Shown: piece after piece, positions 1-11,225 of the stretch
Layout of the letters: the number at the start of each line of letters is the position of its first letter
Position numbering within the stretch: position 1 is the first letter of the stretch
The notes under the pieces: generated by a model
What the model saw: the letters and a program-made list of their open reading frames with translations, nothing else
Told to the model about the DNA's origin: nothing
The model's database searches: none
Translations under genes and position numbers: made by a program
From: Diploscapter coronatus
Lineage: Eukaryota > Nematoda > Chromadorea > Rhabditida > Rhabditidae
Direction: 5' to 3'
Assembly (NCBI GenBank): GCA_964036155.1
Contig: OZ038422.1
Coordinates: 73,369,201 to 73,433,200 of the forward strand
DNA: 64,000 nucleotides

Positions 1-1499
1 GTGATCACGATCTTAATTATCATAGCGACGATGATCAACGACAGTTTCTTCTACATCAATATCCTCCAGATCACGGCTCAGAGATATCCGACCGTCATTC
101 GGTGCATCGCTTTCGGATGCTTGCATTCCACGAAGTAAGGGCTTCTAAGATGTTTAAAATTACATTCCTATTATATCATCAATATAAATATGCAGAAGCA
201 TTAAAGAAAAAGTTCTATCGTGAATTCACAAAATCTTGAAGCATATTGGAAAATTGACCTAATGTAAAGCTTGAGGAAATAACAACATTCACTGACATTT
301 ATGGACAAAATATAAATAATAGTGAATTTTAAAGCCTACATAAAATTCAGACATATCGGTGCAATTGTCGGATATTTGATCCTTCGTCCGCTTCTGACAT
401 CGTCCTGGCCGCTCGGTGCGTTCGTCTTTCCAGAAGCCTTGATCGTCGTCACTTTGATTGTTGGACTGCTCTTCCAGCCTGAAACCAAGGGCAAGGTATG
501 GTGGAAAAATTATGCCTCAATGAAATTTCTAGTTGTCCTTCAAGGAAAATGTTCAATTCATTCTTCGAAAAATACCTATTTCTTTCTAAAGAACAATTTA
601 CAGAATTTCGAGATGTTTAGGGATCATAAAATTTTCAGAGTATTTTATTTTGTTGCTTTTAGGCTCTCACAGACCAAATGATTGAGATGAAATACACACG
701 CACTGAAGCCGCATTACCAAGGGCTCTAATTAGGCTAGAAAAACCGACTTACCGAAATCTTATAAGAATGTTGCAGGCTAGCCGCAGGACACAAAGTAGC
801 TCAGAACCAAATTCGTCAACAGTACAGGAAAGACGCGGAAGAGGCTCAGGTAGAGATGAATTCTTGAAAAATAGGTTTCAAATAATAGAATATTTCTGAA
901 ATATTGCGAATAGATTATTTTTCCATGGTTAGGTCGGGGGTTTTATAAGAATTTGAAAGAAAGTTTCAAAAATATTTAATTTTGAATGGGCTCTTATAAA
1001 ATCAATGTTAGAAATTCACGTGGAAATACATTTAAAAAGAAAACTTTTAGAATGCCACTCGCATGGGAATCGAGGTGCAATCGCCCTGGGTTTACAAGGG
1101 TGACTCCAGACCGGCAAGCAGAAGGGAACCTAATCGACTAATGTCACAAGAATCTAGGTAAATTAATAGATCCGAGAATTCGAAAAAAAAACAGCCTAAA
1201 TACAGCAACTAACTTGAGGCTAAATTCTTTGAAACCTGCATTTTTTGCCTCCTGTATAATTTACCATCACAATTTGTGAAATCCACTAGATTTATTTCTT
1301 TTCCCTACACTCCCTAGCTCTAAACCTTTGGAAATTTACAAATTGATGGCGACGGTCTATGGTTGATCATACAAGAAGCCACATTTTCAGAGGCTACGAC
1401 CCCAGTACGAATTACAATTCCGGAGCCTATCAGAACCCGGCCTATTCAGATGTGGCCGGAGGTAGTCCCGTATCAAGCAACGAAGAATTTAGGATGTAA
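1..1499 (+). CDS. MFS transporter, 3' end (SLC22/SV2-like), partial
   Basis: This is the C-terminal part of a 12-helix membrane transporter whose start lies left of the window. Exons read 1-134, 351-495, 663-849, 1051-1157 and 1391-1499. Exon 1 encodes a hydrophobic helix followed by AQRYPTVIR, the loop typical of organic-ion and SV2-like members of the major facilitator superfamily. Exon 2 gives the last two helices and FQPETKGKAL, the usual end of the transporter core. The tail after that is hydrophilic and ends GGSPVSSNEEFRM. Splice phases fit everywhere except inside exon 3, where the frame must change by one base near 769-775 (see findings). AATAAA lies at 1555. The substrate cannot be told. 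SLC22-like is inference from the PTVIR motif. Confidence 0.8.
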
Positions 1500-3253
1500 A
1501 TTAATCAAAAGTCTGATTTTTGTATATTACCCCAGGAAAGTTGTGTAAAGTTGAAATAAACTATTCGGAAACAATAGAACAAGGGCAAAAATCAAGGTAG
1601 AAATATAAGCATTCGGAGGGATAATGTGGTTGGAGGACGAAAAAAATCGTGCATGAAAATGGCGTTAACATCCGGTGCGCCGCGCGAAAGATTTCAAAAT
1701 TGAATTTCACTTTCTTGAGAGGAAAGAAGATGCAGCTATATTTTATCCGTTTGAACTCCCACGATTTTGGGCTTTTATTTGCAGAAGTCAGCAATTATTC
1801 TTGGAGCATTTGTGACGTTATTTAACGCACGTGGTAATTCGAACTTCATTTTTAAATGTTTATCTACTTTGAGATCATTATGTGTTCAGGATAACATGAT
1901 TATTATTTTCTGAGAGTGAAATAGGTGTTAGATTTAGTTGTATGAAAGTTAAATTTCCATACGCTAACATTTCTCCGATTGATTGACCCTGAATTTATTC
2001 CTCTGCAATTTTTCTCAAATCTAAAATATTCATTTCTTTTGAAAGTTCTAATAAGTTTAAAATTATTCGCAATGGATGATACTCTCAAAAATGGTTGCTG
2101 TCTGGTTTCGTGTTAAATAAATATACTTTCAAAGATTAAAAAACATTCAAGGAACCTCTCAGCGCTTCCTCCAAATGATGAGGCGTAATTTTATCACCCC
2201 TAGACTATCGTATTTATTTTGAATTCGCGCGTTGAAAGTGTTCTTCGCAATACAATTCACGAATTTCGCCTTCAAAACGGAAATTTTATCCTCGAAATTC
2301 AATCTTCTACATTTTTTTACATCAATCTCCACTTATTTTCGAGGCTATTATCGCAACTTTTGACGATGCTGGATAAAATCTGAAAAAAATGAAAATACGA
2401 TAAAAACGTGACATTTTTTAATCATGATTTTAGTTCAATCAATCATATTTCTGGTCAAAACTTCAGGGGCTATTTTTGAAATTGTTCAAATTCTGACCGA
2501 AAGAAAAATTATCCGATCTCCGAAAAGATCCGAAACAACTAATTACCGCCACCTCTTCGGTTAAATTTATCGTCCGAAATTTCTATTTTCGGAAATCGTA
2601 AATTCCCTTCATTCATTATTCGACCGCTCATAAACTCGGTTTCGTCCCGTCTGCATCGGAATTCTCGAAAGCACTCCGCCTTTCGTCTCTACTTTACTTC
2701 AACTCCACTTGCTTTTTGATAATCCGTGTAATTTCACATTTCTAAACTCTCTCTTGTAATTTCTTTAAAACAATAAATTTTCAGAAAGCCTGAAAAATTT
2801 CGGTATCAGTAAAAAGCGGTATTTTTAAAAGACCAAAGGCTCCACGCACCCCAGAAAATCAGACACCAAGTATCAGGTTTGGAAAGACCACTTAAACGAT
2901 GAGAGAAACGAAAGAAGTCGCGTAATTCTTCAGGATCAAATCATTTTTGGAACTTTGGCCGAACTCTATTTCCTCGTCCCTGCGATGAAGAATAGACAAT
3001 AAAATACCGACTGGGGTTTCTTCGGAAAGTAATAGTTTCCTATTATGCGTTGAAAAATGGACTTTGAAAACTTGCAGGGATATTTTCACGACTGGTTCGG
3101 TGCGGTGTCTTACTGATCACTCGGATTAGGATAGGGGTTGGGCCCGCAGCGTCCGAGGATTCGACTACGTGATTTAGGTCGGTCCGTTTTGAGCACTTCG
3201 AGCTACGGCAAGGGAGTCGTAGTGAATTATTATTATTGCTCTAGCAGGGAAAA
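1500..3253. other. intergenic, probable globin upstream region
   Basis: No exon with a good reading frame and splice sites was found here. The stretch holds the transporter 3' UTR (AATAAA at 1555) and presumably the promoter of the globin gene. Just before the globin start, CTAGCAG followed by GGAAAAATG could be a cis or trans splice acceptor, so the mature 5' end may begin near 3248. Confidence 0.4.
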
Positions 3254-6200
3254 ATGCCTATCGCTGTTCGTGGAGGTAAGGACTTTTACGCTATAAATAT
3301 CTCAAAAATACTACAAAGGGTCTACGGATATTTTTCGAGTCACGAGACCCTTTTTGGAGGTTGAAAGTATTTTTGGGATGAGTTTTGTTGATGTGTGGTC
3401 AATCAGAAAGAGATCTGAATTTTGAGAAGGAAATTTTTGAAATATCTTTAAACTATTATGTAGGTTGTTTTTGATGTGTACCAAATGCATTACCGAAATA
3501 AAACATAGATATTCTTGAATTCTTTTGAAACATGACCTATTGACATTCAAATTTATTTTAATAATTTGATATTACAATACTCATCTCATCATAGAAATTG
3601 GTACTTCTATTTTGATCTTTTTTCTCAAGCTTATTGTTCCTACATCATTTTCTTCCTACTCAGACATATTCCATCTGGTTAAAAATTCATTGCTACTTTC
3701 AAATGAGCAAAATAGGAGGAGGAGTGTGTTCGGTTTTCAAACTAGAACTTCTTGAATTTTTATTACCCGACAATTTTTTCCATGCTTACCTTCATCGTTG
3801 AAGGTCGTTTTCCAAGTGACTTAGCCTCGAAGATTTGTGCTACATTAGCGAATGTTGCTTGAATTTAATTATAGAAGGAAAGACTAGGCAAAATAAGAGA
3901 AAAAATAAAATTTCTCTAAAATGAACGTAGAAATGTCGACCTTTGAGCCCTAATTTTTCATTATCTATCCGTTTTTAATTTGTCTCTTCTGCACCTCTGT
4001 TCTTTTAGAATCTCCGATTTTTCACGCTTCTTTTAAGACTTGCATCATCAGAATCAGCGTGGCACCTCATAACTCGATTTGGACTGACTTTGTTTCTCCA
4101 GTCATATAAGTTTCTAATAGTATTTGAATATCTCTAATTCTTTGTTTATAGTGCTATTTTCATGATAAATTTTTCCTTTGATCTCTATTTTCTCACACTA
4201 TTTCTAAATTTTCTGCTTCTCTTTCTCTCATAAGCCCCTTCAAGCAAATGACAAACTCTCGTCTCATTCAGACATTCAGAAAAGAGACGTGAAACGTCAA
4301 GTTTTTTTTGTCTCTTTACTTGAGTAGAATCACAAATCTGAACTCCGCTCCTTTTCGATGCAAAATTTCTGAAACTCATTGAAATGGCAAATAATGCTAT
4401 TCTTGAGATTTTCAAAATTTAGAAAAATACGTTTCAGAACATGAAGCGTAATTATTCAATTTCGTGCGGTATTAAATCGTCTTCAGCCATAGGAATTCTA
4501 AATTATAAAGAAACTGCTTTCCAAAATTCCATATATTTTAGCCATCAAATTGACTTTTCGCTACTTTTGACTTCTTTCTTCGTAGAACTCATCATTATTA
4601 TCTCCTAACCACTTGACAAATCTTCTTGAATTTTGGCACTTTGCAAAAACTCGGCCCCCATTATTAGTCATGCTGTTCAAAACTAGTCCGGCATAATTTC
4701 CGACTTGTTATCTACTAGAATCTCTTGTTCAATGTTAAAGCATAGGCTTTCAAAGCCATATTTGATATCTATAAGCTATCTCTGAAAGTTGCCCGCAGTA
4801 TGCCAGACGTTTTTAGTCGCCTTTCGCCAACATCTGGCTAAGAACCATCCCATGGGACGAACCAGCGATTTGTCCAAAGGGGGAAAACTAAAGAAACCGA
4901 AAACGACCCGGAGATTTCGTAAATTCAGGATATTTATTTCTTTTTCCTCTCAAATCCCTCTATCCCTAACTCACCATTTCTCTCTTTTTTCTTCATTCTA
5001 AATGCTACTTCTTTTCTCTTTGGCACTCTTCATTCAACCTTAATTCTTAACTTTCTGCAACTCTTTACCAGAGTTTTAGCACATTATTTTTCGATCTCCA
5101 AACCCGAAAGTCTCTAATTTTTCTACATCTTTTTCTTGTGATGTCTTTCTAATTTCCTCGTTCTTTTCCTCTCTATATTCTGTGATGTCTTTCTAACCTC
5201 ATTTTTCTCCAAGTACTTGTCCAAAGAGAGCCGACGTACTAACATTCTATGATCGCTTCCAAAAGCAGTGAAGGGAGATGTTCTTGGATTTCAAAAATTC
5301 GAGGGGATTTCCCGGACTTTTTTCAAATTTTAATAGAATCTTTCTTTTTTTAACTGGAAGAGTAGTTTTGATTTGTAGAAGTTAATCTTCACGAAATTTT
5401 TAACATATAAAATTTGTTTCTCTTTCATGAAAATGCGTATTTTGATTTCAAATATATTTGTAAGATTTAATTCCGCAATGCAGAATTTTCTTTAGAATTT
5501 TTAACGTTATCTTCATAAGGCTTGTAACATAAATTCAAGGCTCATTTCATATAATTTTGTTCCATTAATGAAAAACTTTATAATTATTCTCGCATGACTT
5601 TGAACAAAATGAAGTTCTTTTCAAACGGGTTTCAAATTTTCATTCATCATTCCTCATAATTGTTCCTTGCAATGCTCCCTTTCAATATTGTGATCTTATT
5701 ATTAAAAAATAATTTACTTGTTCCAAAATGATGTTTCATTTTTCGAAAATCCTCAAATAATCCTATTTTATCCTATTTTCTCAAATTTCGCCTTTCCCGT
5801 TTCCTCATTTCTTGTATCCAAGCCAAAAGTCCGAAAAAAATTAATCGAACCCCCAAAAAACGCGGAAAAATATCTCTAAAATTCTCCTCAACTGACTAGT
5901 GTTCGTGACAGCTTGCATTGAAACATTCATTCTGCTTGTTTTTGCTGTTTTCTAAAAGGGATCAGCGTTTTAGCCGTAATTTGTTCGAGATCATGTTTCA
6001 ATTTTGCTAATTTCTAAAGTTTATTCAATCGGAGGCGTTTGAGATCTGCTTTATTTCTAATTTTTAGTCAAGGCATTACCAAGACTTAGCAATAGAGCAG
6101 ATTTTTCGTCATTTCAGGCAGAATGATGGGCGCAGCGAGAGCCGGTCTTTACAAGAAGCGAGTTACTCCGCTATCCAACGCGAAAAATGCGAAAAACAAG

Positions 6201-9200
6201 GTAAAAGATCTGAGGTTTCTGCAAAAATCTGACTTTTTGCTTAAAGAATCATGATTTCTACGTGTCACTTTGCAGACAAAGATTGAACTTTTAGGCCATC
6301 TGCAAACATTAGCCCACTAATTTGATTAATTAAAAAAATTTTTTCAGAAAAAATCGTTGGTGCCCAATTCTCCTTCTTCGAATGGTCTAACATCGAAGTC
6401 GAACTCTCTTGCGGTGCCAGAAGATGGTCCCGCAATGACGCGGAGGCGCAGTGGTAGTGTGCCAGCCATCAAAATCGACACCTTGGTTCGTGTCCGTTAA
6501 AATCAAGATTTTTTACCCAGATTATCACACAACGTATCTTTCTAACTTACAAAAACGTTCCTGGAAAAGGGTATATGTTTCAAAATAATAAAAGAAACAT
6601 GAAAATTTCAATATTTTATTGATATCTTGCCAGTGCGCTTTAAATGATGCTATATTTACACATGGGAAGTCGAAATTTATGTTCAAGTAAATGACTTTCT
6701 TTTTATGGTCTATTTTTTATCCTTGTCTAGGTCAGAATCGCAGAGTAAGTTAAAAGGTGTGGGACTGCACAATCTGATTTCCTTGAATGAGACACGCGTG
6801 GTGCATCCTTCTAATTCTAAAAATACCACTCTCATATGTCAAAATAAACGGGGGCTTTCGCGCTTTGTTTTCTCCATTTAAGGAAGTTCTTCTTTCTTTA
6901 TCTTTTCTCAAATTCCTTCTCTTTTTCCTTATTCTTTCTCCCTCTAATTTTTCTCCTATCTGTCTTCCCACCTCAACGAATTTATCTTGATTTCTTTGGC
7001 AGAAGCATCCCCTCACTTTCAGAGTTGGGCGTCCCTCGGCTTTTACCAAATCAAAGATTGTTGCAATAAAGCATAGGAAAGGCTATGCTTTCTGACAAAT
7101 TCATCCAAACCAGAAACGAATTCTTTCGGAAGACAAATAATTTATTTCCCGGGAACATGGAAAGCTTGTGGCCTATTATGAATAGAGAAAATATTCAGTG
7201 ATATTTTAAGAATTTCGAATCAGATCTCCACGTATAACTTTGGTAAACAATGCAAACCTGAAAACAATATGATGTGATAAAAATTTAAGGAATCATACGA
7301 ACGTGAGGATGTGAAGTTTAGAGCTTGTGCGAAATGAAATTATGTGCAAGAAAAAGTTTTGCAAGTTTAAAAGAGTATAGCAAAGTACAAAATACATTAA
7401 CTCTGGACTCCACTTTGTTTATGTTAATTAGTCGGGACAAAGAACGTTCTATTATAGCCTTCTTATTGTTAGAAGGTCCCTAAACTTTCGAGCAAAAATG
7501 CAGGTAAAAGGAAGAAGCTGAACTCTCCAGATAAGATATCCATAAACCGAGTTAGCTTTACAAAAAAATATTCGCATGAACTCCAACCATGTTTGGCAGT
7601 TTATGCTTATTAGCCAAAATAAACAGAACGTTTGCCATATTCACCCACTTTCTTCTTTATCACCATAATTTCACAGCTAATGTGGGTGAATTTTGCAAAT
7701 GGATGATCAATTACTAGAATGAACTTTCAAGAAATTACAATTGAAAAACGAAATGTTGTTGGCAATTAGCCATACAACTGGAAAGTCCAATTATAGGCGA
7801 GCGTGTGGAACCTGAAGTTCGAGCACGCCCGCGCCCTGAAAATGACATGGCAGCGACTCTGCGAGCCTCCCAGAAGCAACTGCAAGGGGATCGTCAACCT
7901 AGTCGAGAGGGTCTGGGAGAAATTGGACTCGGTAGGATTTTTATAACCAACTAAACGTGTAGACACATTTTCCCATAGGTAAAGAAGTTTGTTGACCATC
8001 GAAGTCAGAGTAAGATGAATAATCAGACGACATCGGAAACGTAAATATGATTCGTTAAATTTCGGAGAATTTCTTATGATAAGATCTATGTTAGCAGCGT
8101 ACTGCTATGATTTCCGACATAAAATATCTTAGAAAATGGAAAACTCACCAAAAATGTTTTAGAAGGACAAGAATATCCGTGAAATCTTTTACAAAGCCGC
8201 GTTCGTCGACTCTATGCAAGAACGATGTGAACGGAGGTATGGATTATCTCTAAACAGTCAATAAAATCGATAAAATTCAATGAATTTGGCTATAAACATC
8301 AATTATAGCCAACAAACACCTAACACCGATAATAGTCTCCGCTTCTCCGCATTAATGTACGTATCCAGGAACCACTTCTGAATTCCATTTTTCAAGCGAT
8401 TTTCACGCTTTGCACCATTTTAGTGATTTTTAACAGGAAAAGTGTTGTGAAAACTATTTTTTCTTAAAACTAACCTAAAATTTTCACAACATAGCACACC
8501 CCGTCCACATTCAGGCTTTAATAGTGTTTGACTTTCCTTTTTCTCGATTTAATTACCCCTTGATTAATCGCTACTCATAGGACATAGTTACAATTTTAAA
8601 TTTAGCTTTTGTCCATTGATACCCCCTCACATTTTTGCATGCTTTCGAAGAATTTCGATTTTCGGAAGGAATAGACGATTTTAGGCGGTCTGCAACAATT
8701 GCAACTTTGCGAGACCACACCCACTTTTTTGTGTCCCTCATCTCGCACTGCATCTTAGCGCTGGACATCGAGCCGTCCCACATTCTGAATCATCTCGACA
8801 CAATTGGTAAGGATTACTGTAACTGATGCAGTTTTGTGCATTTACTTGAAGATGATAAAAATCCGAACTTTCTATGAATTGCTAAGATTTTCAAGAGTTT
8901 TCTATTGAAAAATATTCAGGCCGAAACCACGCCTACCTGAAACAGTACGGGTTCCGCTCGACACACTGGGAGAAAGTCGGCGAGTACTTCGTGGACATCG
9001 TCGTTATCCAGGTAAAGCAATGACTAAAATGCTGATTATGTTATGGACTTATCCGATCCATGGCTAAATCTAAAATTCTCAGATTTTTTCTACTTTTCTT
9101 GAAACACGAATAAGAATTCGAAAATGTTAGAGACATCGTGATGAATTATCATGAAAAATTCGATTAAACAGCCAGCGAACCACAATTAACAATAAGAATG

Positions 9201-10627
9201 AGATTTTTCTGAAACATAGGAAAATTGAAATTCAGGACTGCGTCCGCGGTTTTCCGGAAGCGTGCAAGGCGTGGACGATCTTCATCGCTGCAATCGTTGA
9301 CCGTCTTCGAGCCGCCCCTCGCCGAGAAAGTTGCCAGATTTCGCCGGCTCCTTCCATCAGCTCTTTGCCTAATGCGGGGTTGCGGTAATTCTGAAATCCG
9401 TCATTTTTAGAATTCTGATTTTCCCCGATAGTGTTCGTAAATGAATGGTTTCCTTCCCGGTTTTCACCTAGATTTTTAAAGTCTAGTGATATTTCTCTTA
9501 AAATGGCAAGAAGGCGATGATTCCTGTAGTTTTTCCCCATTTCTTGCTCGAGATTTTCCCGGTAGAAGAAACAACTTAAAAATAGAGAAAATCGTCGTTC
9601 AGAAGGAGAAGATACAAATCGGAAAGGAGACCGCCGAACACGTTCGTGAAAAATCAACACGAAAGACTCTTTAGACGAGGCAGCACCACGTCGATGCTGA
9701 ATGGAAGCTGTTCGAGCGCGAATGGATCCGCATCCAGTCTGAATGGAAGCGGAGCGCAGCTGACTGTTTGTGCACAGAAGTAAAATTAATGACTTTCTAA
9801 TGTACGATATAAAAATAGGGAATGATCTTTTTGAAACAACTGCATTCGATTGTTTTCTCACTGTAAAAATTAACAAAACTCTAACATGTCCAAAAGCACA
9901 CATTTAGAAAACTTTAGTCGCAATATATGTTTCACTCAACCCTGTCCGTTAACGAAGAATTTTTGTATGCGAAAGATTTGCAGATTTCGATAGGCGTGTC
10001 AGACGTCTATTACCGTACTTTGATGTTAAGTGCATTTCATATATGCCATTATTATTATTTGACTCCTCACTTTTTTCGCGCGGTAAAAATATATTATTCT
10101 TGCCTCCATGCTTCAATACAGGAGAAAGATTTTCTCCCTCGAGAAAAAAAGAGAAGGATCCCTACGTCGTCTGGTATAGTTCCTTCGCGATACACGCATT
10201 TTGAGAGTAAAGAAGGCTGCGACTCGCTATTGTTAACGAGGAGGGTCGGGTATGTGTTCATGAAATAGCGAATAGGAACGAACGATCTGTCTTTTGTACT
10301 AATCTTTCTTTGGCTGTTGACTGTTAGAGAGGTGTAAAATCATTTTTTCCGCTATAATCCCAAAAATAAGGGCCTTTTTTCCTCAGAATTCCCCGTCACA
10401 ACCGCGGCTCATTTTGTGAAGTCCGAGACAAGGATAAGGATATGTTGAAAATCGCCGTGGAACACCATCGAAGAGCCTCAGGTATGAAAATTCGAGTACC
10501 TAAATTTTAGCAGTCAGGATTTTCAGAGAGCGACTTCCTGAACATGGCCGCCCTCAAGGAATCCTTAGCTCATGCAGCGTCGATGACGATAAACGCGCAA
10601 AACGCTAACAATACTGTTGCTACCTAA
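3254..10627 (+). CDS. globin with extended N and C termini
   Basis: Haem-binding globin, predicted 400 residues. Exons: 3254-3275, 6118-6200, 6348-6485, 7797-7931, 8163-8236, 8685-8806, 8920-9011, 9236-9384, 9588-9779, 10387-10481 and 10527-10627; all phases agree (1203 nt). Residues 1-81 are a basic, Ser-rich extension. The globin fold covers about 82-255. It includes KMTWQRL in helix A, a distal-side RDHTHFF (His162 is the likely E7 ligand) and the proximal histidine His195 in GRNHAYLKQYGF, followed by W and VGEYF. After about 260 comes a basic Ser/Asn/Gly-rich tail. Intron 1 is 2.8 kb, a common place for nematode enhancers. AATAAA is at 10644. The family is sure. Nematode globins of this kind are usually neuronal or redox-sensing, but which one this is cannot be told. 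Confidence 0.9.
9588..9783 (+). other. alternative last exon of the globin
   Basis: If the intron after 9779 is not spliced, the ninth exon runs on for one codon and stops at TAA 9781-9783, giving a 336-residue isoform that ends AQLTVCAQK. If the donor AA|GTAAAA at 9779/9780 is used, lysine is kept across the junction and translation continues through two more exons to 10627. Both readings are in phase with the upstream exons. Confidence 0.5.
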
Positions 10628-10643
10628 TCTCTGAGTACTTTGC

Positions 10644-10649
10644 AATAAA
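10644..10649 (+). terminator. poly(A) signal of the globin gene
   Basis: AATAAA lies 17 bases after the distal stop codon at 10625-10627. This supports 10627 rather than 9783 as the end of the longest transcript. Confidence 0.6.
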
Positions 10650-11225
10650 ATTAGCCAAAAAGTATTAGCTTTCGGTGGCAATGCACTCATTTTTTTTTTT
10701 TAATTTTTACTTTTCCTTGTAATTTTGCATACTTTGTCTTTAAATTGGCAGAAAGGTATTACTTTTCGTGGCAATGTACTCATAAAGTTATTCTTTTTTC
10801 GTATATTTTTATTTATTAACAAAGTATCTCCATTGAAGACCACAATATTTTTCCTTACCTCTAAAATTTGAATTCCAAAAGAACTATATTAATTATATTT
10901 ACCTTAGACGCTTCAATTAGAGAACTCAAATACGGACTTTTTGTGTTGAAAATTGTTTGAAGTTTCTGATTCCATTTTGATCTTGGACAAAATTCCTTTT
11001 TCCCCTAATATTTTGAGATTTGTATATTCTTTGCCGTGCACATATGGACTTGAATATCGCGTGCGAATAAATAGATGGAAAATTTATTCTAATTTCAACA
11101 GAACCCTCAAATGAACAGCTAAAATATGACATCGAAAGGTAAATTTGGCGGGAAAATCATAATTCCTCAATGTTAAGGAGTTGTTTCTCTAGATCTTACT
11201 TATAAGCCCCTTACTGTAAGAAATT
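10650..11225. other. convergent intergenic region, globin/FMO 3' ends
   Basis: AT-rich 3' flanks of two convergent genes. Between about 10676 and 10790 a short phrase (AAAGTATTAGCTTTCGGTGGCAATG-like, with a T-rich tail) appears twice, 70-80 bases apart, as an imperfect direct repeat. No coding potential was seen. Confidence 0.4.

Noticed and set aside
4789..5001. Frame after an acceptor-like CCGCAG inside globin intron 1 (VCQTFLVAFRQHLAKNHP...)
   Set aside because: No usable GT donor at the end, and the flanking globin exons join in phase without it.
9232..9903. 223-codon frame on the minus strand
   Set aside because: It runs antisense across two globin exons whose plus-strand reading fits the family and the splice phases; it is a shadow.
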